Below the pieces are notes generated by a model, which was not told where the DNA came from, did not search any database, and saw only the letters and a list, made by a program, of their open reading frames with translations. From Bathynomus jamesi (taxonomy: Eukaryota; Arthropoda; Malacostraca; Isopoda; Cirolanidae): a stretch of DNA of 64,000 bases. The stretch spans positions 1 through 64,000 of the forward strand of contig JAJOZX010003210.1 of NCBI GenBank assembly GCA_023014485.1, read 5' to 3'. The position numbers and the translations under genes are program-made. This document shows, one piece after another, positions 56,809 through 64,000 of the stretch. Within the stretch, counting starts at the first letter, position 1; every line of letters begins with the position of its first letter.

Positions 56809-57712
56809 CAGGGCGTCCCAAAAAAATGTATACACACTTTAAATAATTATAAAGGCAGTGTTTATTAAAATACATTTCATTTTCAAAATGTAATAGAATC
56901 TACAGACATTATTTAATTGTTTTGTCAACGCCTGTTTTCAAACTGACGTCCGTTCTGGTCCAGGCACTGCTGATAACGCGAAGCAATGGAATCGCAAACA
57001 TCACGAAACATTTCGTTTGGTATGTGTGCATTCTCGTTCAATGGCTGCTCTCAATTCAGCGATTGTTGCAGGTTTTATAGCGTAGACTTTGTCTTTTAAG
57101 TATCCCCATAAAAAAAAGTCTAGTGGTGTGAGGTCTGGTGAACGCGGAGGGTATTCTACGAAACCCCTTCGTCCAATCCACATCCACATCGTGCCAAGTA
57201 CCACTCGCAATACTCCACTCTTCGGTCCGGATCATCTTCATTAATAGCATGGACTAATCTTGGAATGTAACTTTTCCATTGACAGCGCTTCAAAATGCGT
57301 TGGACAGACGATTCTGAAATTCCTACCTCACGACTCGCTTGCCGCACAGATTTTCTTGGACTTTGGTGATACGTTTCCAGTACTCTTTCTTGCTTTGTGG
57401 GGCTTGTCGATGTCCGTGGTCTTCCGGAACGCTTCTTGTGGACATTCTGAACAGTTCGATCGGCTTCAAACTTATCTCTAATTCGAGTGATGGTAAGTCG
57501 CGTTGGTGGATCTGTTTGAAACTCCCTCCTAAACTGTCTTTGCACTTCAACTGCGTTTTCACACTTCCAGTAGCATTTTAGAATGAATTTCCTTTGTTCA
57601 AAGCTTAGTCTGACTGCCATTATTAATTCTAATGGGTTTAACTTGGAAAGAAAGAAACATCAACTGAGCTATCAGCTGTTAAAGTGTGTATACATTTTTT
57701 TGGGACGCCCTG
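56809..57712 (-). mobile_element. Mariner-like element, internally deleted
   Basis: 904 bp with TIRs CAGGGCGTCCCAAAAAAATG (at least 30 bp, inverted at the right) and TA at both sides. It carries the two ends of a transposase on the minus strand. Confidence 0.9.
57001..57620 (-). pseudogene. Mariner-like transposase lacking its central catalytic part
   Basis: Begins [20 protein letters not shown]. It includes the HTH region ([40 protein letters not shown]) and [12 protein letters not shown]. Sequence coding for the first two catalytic aspartates is deleted. The remaining C-terminus, in another frame, has PPRSPDLTPLDFFLWGYLKD with the third aspartate. Confidence 0.9.
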
Positions 57713-57719
57713 TATATAT

Positions 57720-57722
<3 letters not shown>

Positions 57723-57786
<64 letters not shown>
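57723..57786. repeat. (GA)n microsatellite
   Basis: Follows the mariner after a short TA stretch. Confidence 0.95.
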
Positions 57787-57787
<1 letters not shown>

Positions 57788-57789
57788 CA

Positions 57790-58374
57790 AAGCATGTTAT
57801 ATACTGTAGATCAAAACATGTTATACCTCAATTTAGATTGTCTTCATCTCAAAAACTACCCATTTTCATTGGATTGAAACTATAGAATGATTTAAATGCT
57901 GATATAAAAAGAATATTGTAAATGTAAATTCGTTCAAAACCAAAGTGAAATCCCGATTAATAATGGCATACTAAAAAAATCTAGGATTAATGTCCATTAA
58001 TATTGTTTATTCATTTCTCGTGTGTAATCTAGGATTAAATACATATTACTCGTGATTGTTCAGTTCTTATCTCTCGTGTATAATATTGATTCCTTTGTCA
58101 TATCGATAATGATAATTTAAGATTAGTACATACCTTAACTATTAATAATACTTATTCATGAGTTATTTATATTAATAATAACTCGTTTTATTTTTAATAA
58201 GAACTCAGTAAAGCTTAAAGTTTGAGAGTCAAATTAAATTAAATAAATAGCCCAGCTTCACAATTATTTATGTCATTGTAAACTGTAAGACTAATGTATT
58301 TATTTTATTATTAATAAAGGTTATTCAATTCAATTCAATTCAATATACAGTGTGTATATATACACACACACTCG

Positions 58375-58457
<83 letters not shown>

Positions 58458-58720
58458 TAGAGTACTGTATGAACGAACTATACGAACAGAGTTAGGTAGA
58501 CCAGCCATGAGTGGATCCTAGGGTCTTTGTTGGTCTGAAACATTATAACATTATAACATTATAACATGTATACATGTACAGTATACATATATGTATGTGT
58601 GTATCAGTGGCGTGCGTTGGGTATGTCCACAGGGTATGCTTTAATAAATAATAAATATTGTTCTTCGCAAGGTGATTTCATTTTCTCGGTAAAGCGACTT
58701 ATGCCGCACCCTGTATATAT

Positions 58721-58781
<61 letters not shown>

Positions 58782-59200
58782 CAAGCATCACATATATAAC
58801 ATACTGACTTTTTGTAATTTGACTTTTAATTGGGTAGGCGGCGCATGAGAAAACATAAATTCTATAATACAGCTAGTAATAAAACTGAACCCCCCAAACC
58901 CCCAAACCTCCCAAACCCCCCCACAAAAAAAAACCACTCGAAATATTAAATTAAAATAAATAGCACATTTTGAGGTGAATGTTGGATGCTCTTCTGATGA
59001 AACTATCGTAATAACATATTTTATGACTTTAAAACTTGATTCTATCGAAGCCAGAGCTGAAGGAAAGATGCTTCAGTGAAATTTGAAAGTTTGCAACTTT
59101 TTACCTAAAATATTTTTTATTTGTGATTTTTATTTCGTAATTTAAAAGGACAATTGAAATCATTCAACTGATTTGTGTCCCTTTATATTAAATGAAACTG
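57790..59200. other. No recognisable gene; TA microsatellites
   Basis: TA runs at 58378-58452 and 58705-58790. A CAATT tandem near 58325. A C-rich stretch near 58880-58925. Confidence 0.55.
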
Positions 59201-59219
59201 TATTTAAATACATTGGCAG

Positions 59220-60050
59220 TAATTCATCTATTTACAGTTGTTTCTTGGATATAAGCAAAGCGTATGATAAAATGAAACAATATTTTATTTTAAAAATTTT
59301 TTGACAGAAATGTTAAATATTAAATACAGGGTGATTAAATTTTTTTTTAACACTTATATGGGGTTTTATTTTTTATTTCCACTTTATTTGTAAACATTTT
59401 TTTTGTGACGCATACAGTGCTTCAAACAGTCTCTACTTGCTGTCCACGGATATCAATGCGTGTATGAAAGCGGTCAAACTTTGCTTCCCAGAGCCTTAAG
59501 GTGGTATTGATTGGATGACATCTGTAATTCTTTCCCATATAAGTGTTAACATTTTTTGAATCACCCTGTACATTGAAATTTTAGTGCACTCACGGATCTT
59601 TTAGTGTTTCGTTTTCTTCCACGGAGTTAGACAAGGCTCACTGCTCTCTTCTCTACTGTTTAATGTGTATATTGATGGCCTAAGTTGGATGTTGTACAGA
59701 TACACATGAAGATAAATAACTTAGTCTATGACGATAAGTCCTTCTGTTAAAGGTTTGGATTGTCTTCTAAAAATCTGCGAATTATATTCGCAGAACCATA
59801 AGGTTATGCACGTCCATCCCCAAAACTCTAATCAGTCAGTTAATATTATTTTCCAAATGCAAGGTGAACCAATAGAGGAGGTACAAGAATTTAATTATTT
59901 GGGTCAAATTATAATCACCAGCTCCTTGAGTGACGATTCAAACATAAGAAAACAACATTGAAATTTCTGTGCTAAAGCAAACACGATTATAAAGGACTTC
60001 CGATTCTGTAAAAGTTGAAGCTGAAGACGCTCTCTTTCGTACCTTCTATA
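59220..60050 (+). pseudogene. Relic LINE reverse transcriptase with nested MITE
   Basis: CFLDISKAYDKM (59235-59275) is RT motif A. After the MITE at 59327-59568 the sequence resumes with RQGSLLSSLLFNVYIDGLSW-like motif B and NNLVYDDK (motif C region). PSVKGLDCLLKICELYSQNH and EFNYLGQII come next. Frames are broken throughout. A different LINE family from the others in the window. Confidence 0.7.
59327..59568. mobile_element. 242-bp mariner-type MITE
   Basis: CAGGGTGATTAAATTTTTTT at the left and its imperfect inverse at the right share AACACTTATATGGG. TA flanks both ends. It interrupts the RT relic between motifs A and B. Confidence 0.85.
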
Positions 60051-60059
60051 TATATATAT

Positions 60060-61055
60060 ATGGGCACAACTTTGAGTTAACTGTAAAAAATAGTTCTGAC
60101 AGGACTCTTAATTTATTTTATATCAGATCTGTTAGATCTACAGATCTACAGAAGCCAAGGCTAACAAAGACCCTAAGATCCACTCTAAGGTTAGCCCTAG
60201 AGAAAAATGAGAGTAGGGGGTTAAAAGACGAGAAATAGGGGTTAAGTAAGTAGCAAAACCTGTCATTCGTGGGCACAGGCGTATGAGATGGCACTTTACT
60301 GGGGAGGGGCGCAAAAAATTTGCCCTAAAATTTTTCAGGGTGACCTGATATCTGCATAAGCACTATATGTAGCATAAAATAACACAAAGGTTAGCGTATG
60401 AGTAACATATATTAAAGCCTTTATGATATAAAAAACATTACAACTTACAAAAATGAGATAAAATTTTGCTACAACATTTCTAACAGACAAGCAAAACTAC
60501 GGCATTGCATTTGATATTGAATTGAGTAAGTCCTCAACTTACGTTTTAATTATTAACTACAAGTATAGTAGCAAGTAATTAATTCACCTCAAGAAGTAAA
60601 AAAAAAACAAAGGAATGTCGATGAAAATTTCAGTATTTGCCTAAAAATGCCCAATATTTGCCCTGAAAATACTCAATTCCCTAGTCCTGGGGGGGCTGCC
60701 GCCCCTCAGACCCCCCGCCTCATACGCCTATGTTCGTGGGTTAACATTCATTCAGAAAAAGAGAAAGAAAGACTCACCATCATCATCCGCCGACCACTGC
60801 CGACAAGTCAGAAAAATAGTCGAAGAGAATAAGAAAGGGGTGAAAGATGAAAAGAAGTAAAATAAGAACGTTTACAAACCATGCAAGCACAGTCTTAACT
60901 CAAAGAAACACTATCATACCATGCAAACTTCAGACATGCAAGTAAAGGGAGGATGAGAAAAGAAAGAAAAAATATGAAGAGTATAACAAAAAGTGGGTTA
61001 GTTTACGCTACGAGCTACTGTACATCTAAGTTCGTGTTAGTTTTTTGTTTTTTTA
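60060..61055. other. No gene; contains a hAT MITE
   Basis: Apart from 60274-60732 nothing was recognised. Confidence 0.5.
60274..60732. mobile_element. hAT MITE with perfect target duplication
   Basis: Left CACAGGCGTATGAG and right (rev. comp.) CATAGGCGTATGAGGCGG are inverted. TTCGTGGG is duplicated exactly at 60266-60273 and 60733-60740. No coding capacity. Confidence 0.85.
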
Positions 61056-61059
61056 AATA

Positions 61060-62290
61060 ATATAATTTTATTGCTGGCATATCACACGCTGGCATGTCAC
61101 AAGCTGGCATTAATCGTCAACAGACTCAAACCTCGACCATTACTCCCAGAGCTCCTATTGCTAATTGTTTTATTATCTTAAACGACGTTAATATTTTTAA
61201 AATGCCTATCTAAACGGTTTTTAAACATATTAACGCTGGTAGATTTCACGACGGACGCGGGAAGATTATTCCATTTATCAATTACTTTAAACGTAAAAAT
61301 GTTTTTAGCGATGTTAGTAATGAAACGTCTGCCACGTAATTTAAATCCGTTATTACGAGTATTGCTATTATCGAAAATGAACAATTTGTCAAAATTTACG
61401 TTATCGATTTTATTAACGATTTTGAAAACTTCAGTAAGCTCCCCCCTCAATCTTCTAGTTTTGAGTGAATGCAAGTCTAACTCTTTAATCCTATCTTCGT
61501 AACACTTGTTGCGTATTGACGGAATTAGTTTCATGGTGCGTCGCTGAACCCTTTCCAACTTATCAATATCCTCACGCAAATACGGGCACCAAAACTGAAC
61601 GGCATATTCTAAGTGAAGCCTGACTAGGGACTTGTAAAGGGGCAATATAATATTCTTCGATTTAAATTCGAAATTATGCGCTATGAAGCCTAACATCCCA
61701 TTAGCTCTTGCGCAAGACTCCAGGCACTGGTTCCTAACTTTTGAATCCTTAGATACGCGTATGCCTAAATCTACTTCCTCGTCAACGCTCGCTAACTGTC
61801 TATCGTCCATCGTGTACGTGTAATTATTGTTACGAGAACCTATATACAAAACTTTACACTTGTCTACGTTAAATTGCACCTGCAACTTATCCGTCCACTC
61901 CATAATCCTACTTACATCATCTTGGAGCCTATTTCTATCGTCCTCGTTAACAACCTTACCGCCTATTTTAGTATCGTCCGCGAATTTTGACACGTTACTG
62001 GTCAAGCCTACATCTATGTCGTTAATGTAGATTACGAATAGCAATGGGCCTAACACTGAACCCTGAGGGACACCACTACCTACATCCAGCCACCCCCTTT
62101 CCCTACCATTAACAACGACCCTCTGTTTCCTGGCACTAAGCCATTCCTCTAACCAGTTAGCTACCTGACCGCGTATACCGTGCGCTTTAACCTTGGCAAG
62201 TAATCTTCTATGCGGAACTGTATCGAACGCTTTTTTAAAGTCTAAATGTAGATCGTTACATAAGTTGCCTCGAAGATGCTTAGCTTCGCA
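61060..62290 (-). mobile_element. LINE (CR1/jockey-like), 5'-truncated, fairly intact
   Basis: The 3' region ends in repeats of GCTGGCAT(A/G)TCACA near 61075-61110. The 5' break falls just before RT motif A (about 62270). It is unlike the other LINE copies in sequence. Confidence 0.85.
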
Positions 62291-62344
62291 AATATTTGCT
62301 AACCACAAAGTTTTAAGCCTTCCTGGGTAACAAGACGTGCTCAA
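61178..62344 (-). CDS. LINE reverse transcriptase, C-terminal 350+ residues, open
   Basis: One uninterrupted frame. It runs from LHLDFKKAFDTVPHRRLLAK (motif A, catalytic Asp) through GVPQGSVLGPLLFVIYINDI (motif B) and KFADDTKIGGKV (motif C, catalytic DD). Next come LGIRVSKDSKV, LEYAVQFWCPYLREDIDKLE and the C-terminal RGRRFITNIAKN...WNNLPASVV. The first roughly 25 residues of the frame are probably flanking sequence. Fingers and endonuclease are missing. The long open frame implies a fairly young, dead-on-arrival copy. Confidence 0.88.
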   Translation of the reverse strand: MSTSCYPGRLKTLWLANICEAKHLRGNLCNDLHLDFKKAFDTVPHRRLLAKVKAHGIRGQVANWLEEWLSARKQRVVVNGRERGWLDVGSGVPQGSVLGPLLFVIYINDIDVGLTSNVSKFADDTKIGGKVVNEDDRNRLQDDVSRIMEWTDKLQVQFNVDKCKVLYIGSRNNNYTYTMDDRQLASVDEEVDLGIRVSKDSKVRNQCLESCARANGMLGFIAHNFEFKSKNIILPLYKSLVRLHLEYAVQFWCPYLREDIDKLERVQRRTMKLIPSIRNKCYEDRIKELDLHSLKTRRLRGELTEVFKIVNKIDNVNFDKLFIFDNSNTRNNGFKLRGRRFITNIAKNIFTFKVIDKWNNLPASVVKSTSVNMFKNRLDRHFKNINVV

Positions 62345-62689
62345 TACGAGTACAGTCTAACTAACGTAAAGAACTAAAAACTCAGCCAACCCATTTATAC
62401 ACTCTATTGAACAGTCCTGCCATACGTCTTCTAAACTATGGATTTCATAGTATGCAAACGTTGGTCTGTAGCTCCACTCAACATTGGCATTGCTAGTTTT
62501 CTTCCTTATATTTTTGTTTTGAGCATTTATACGTTTTATTTTCAGGCAATATTTGTCTTTTTAGTTTTTGTTACTATTTCTCAAATGAACTATGAATAGT
62601 CTGCCAATAGAGTTTTTCACTTTCATTTTCATTTACAATTTTCATTATAGTTGAGTTGTGATTATACGTTAAATTAAAAGCAATATTTT

Positions 62690-62695
62690 CAATTA

Positions 62696-62750
<55 letters not shown>

Positions 62751-62752
62751 TA
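62690..62752. repeat. (AAT)n microsatellite
   Basis: Near-perfect trinucleotide run. The flanks from 62350 to 62850 contain no gene. Confidence 0.92.
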
Positions 62753-62857
62753 AATAGTTATGTTTGTTTTTTATTGTCATTATCTAAATTTATCTCCAAA
62801 TTATTTACAGATGATATCAGTTTCATTTTCGTAAGATAATCTTAATACTGTATATAT

Positions 62858-63080
62858 CAGGGATGTTCCAGCCTTTTTTCATGAAGGGCCACGTTTCAAT
62901 TAATGACCCACACCGAGGGCCAGTGTGCAAATTTTAGATAAAATTTTATTTTAAAATTAAATTTTATTGAAATAAAATACGACATTAGATAATGAATTTT
63001 CAGTATCCGCCATCCGGATCTGATACAAATCTTTGGCGGGCCGCACTCTGACCCGCGGGACGTATGTTGCACAACTCATA
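62858..63080. mobile_element. hAT-type non-autonomous element
   Basis: Begins CAGGGATGTTCCAGCC. Contains GGGCCAC and GAGGGCC near the left and GGCGGGCCGCA...CCCGCGGGACG near the right end, which closes with TTGCACAACTC. It resembles elements whose ends mention CCCGCGGGCC. Target duplication unclear. Confidence 0.55.
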
Positions 63081-63084
63081 TATA

Positions 63085-64000
63085 CAGGGTGGGCGGAAAG
63101 TAGCTCCCTATTTTGGATTGGTAAAAAAATACGTATATTATCAATTATTTAAGAAAAAATAATATGACAAGGTAGGCATACATGGTAGGTTTTCTCTAAA
63201 ATTCAATGTGGGCTCCAACTCTTTCCACCAGCTTCTGGAGCCGCCCAGGAATGGCGTCCACTGACTTTAGCAGGAACTCCGGCGGGATGGAGGACATGAC
63301 TTCCCGAATTCGGTCTCCAGTTCTTCCAATGTCTCGGTTTGGTGCGGTAGACTTCTTCCTTTACCCACCCCCAAAGAAAGAAGTCGCACGGTTACCGCTG
63401 AAAAACGGCAGAATCGGTTCAGTGTAACGGTGTGGTGTGGTATGACCTCAGATCAGGTTGTGGGCCCGTTCCTTCTGCGCAACACCATGAATGCTGAGCG
63501 GCACCTTGCTATGTTGCGAAACGAGGTCTGGCCGGTTGTCAGCACATGGGAGAACATCGACGATCTGATATTTATGCAAGATGGCGCCCTCCGCACTTCG
63601 CTCTTGTTGTCCGTGAGTGGCTGGATGCCCACTTCCCTGGGCGTTGGATGGGTCGTCGTGGTCCACATCAATGGCCAGCCAGGAGCCCCGACTTGACACC
63701 GTGCGACTTTTTCTTTGGGGGTGGGTAAAGGAAGAAGTCTACCGCACCAAACCGAGGACATTGGAAGAACTGGAGGACCGAATTCGGGAAGTCATGTCCT
63801 CCCGCCGGAGTTCCTGCTAAAGTCAGTGGACGCCATTCCTGGGCGGCTCCAGAAGCTGGTGGAAAGAGTGGAGCCCACATTGAATTTTAGAGAAAACCTA
63901 CCATGTATGCCTACCTTTTCATATTATTTCGTCTGAAATAAATGGATAATATACGTATTTTTTTACCAATCCAAAATAGGGAGCTACTTTCCGCCCACCC
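63085..64000 (+). mobile_element. Mariner-like element with about 285-bp inverted ends (reaches window edge)
   Basis: 63085-63372 is an inverted copy of 63716-64000, including the C-terminal coding end. The left end starts CAGGGTGGGCGGAAAGTAGC after TA. The right end stops at the window border a few bases before its expected terminus. Confidence 0.85.
63425..63825 (+). pseudogene. Mariner-like transposase C-terminal half
   Basis: Read over two or three frames: VWCGMTSDQVVGPFLLRNTM, LIFMQDGA(PPHFALVVREW) with the second catalytic Asp, WPARSPDLTPCDFF with the third, then VKEEVYRTKPRTLEELEDRI. The N-terminal DNA-binding half is absent, replaced by the inverted copy of the C-terminal end. Confidence 0.85.

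Noticed and set aside
58590..58705. TIR element starting CAGTGGCGTGCG and ending CGCACCCTG
   Set aside because: The two ends are not convincing inverted repeats of each other beyond a few bases.

Overview
This window looks like an arthropod genome, most likely a decapod crustacean. The clues are degenerate TTAGG-type repeats, very long (TA)n/(GA)n/(CA)n microsatellites, spliced genes, and LINE, SINE, Penelope-like and mariner families of the kinds common in crustaceans. The species assignment is inference. There are no operons, CRISPR arrays or bacterial features.

I could reconstruct two host genes. (1) An aquaglyceroporin gene on the + strand: four exons at 12063-12327, 19736-19871, 23994-24211 and 24923-25092. 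They carry both NPA boxes, including the glycerol-channel NPARDL form. The 5' exon(s) and the last exon were not found, and the second exon has a one-base frame break. (2) A hairy/HES-type bHLH repressor gene on the - strand: exons at 55569-55480, 54224-54129 and 49808-48936. The second intron splits the bHLH domain at its loop, and the protein carries a WRPW motif near its end. The WRPW segment is reached only through two mutually compensating single-base frame breaks.

Almost everything else is transposon-derived. 0-6 kb: jockey/CR1-like LINE copies and a 5S rRNA-headed SINE. 6-9 kb: a hAT-like element with a nested fold-back element, another TIR element and a tRNA-headed SINE. 9.6-11.3 kb: a Penelope-like element (PLE) with a GIY-YIG endonuclease. 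12.4-16.4 kb: LINE, SINE and mariner debris in aquaporin intron sequence. 17.7-19.7 kb: a head-to-head inverted PLE dimer. 20.4-22.7 kb: a PIF/Harbinger element whose MADF/BESS partner gene lies inside the transposase intron on the opposite strand. 25.2-27.9 kb: a long degenerate copy of the first LINE. 31.8-35.1 kb: a PLE tail and a pogo-like element. 36.9-42.5 kb: a deeply nested block. There a hAT element is split by a roughly 3-kb element with CACCGTGTAA ends that carries a cysteine-rich protein of no family I can name, itself containing a piggyBac-type element, and a mariner abuts the right side. 42.5-43.9 kb: another inverted PLE and a second fold-back copy. 44-48 kb: two unusual degenerate repeat fields. 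50-53 kb: TEs in the HES intron. 56.8-64 kb: mariners, hAT MITEs and two further LINEs.

The elements interact as communities. SINEs with two different RNA-gene heads share one body, and that body shares its 3' tail with the resident LINE. Penelope elements recur as inverted dimers with a hammerhead-like signature at their ends. TA-targeting elements repeatedly sit in TA microsatellites.
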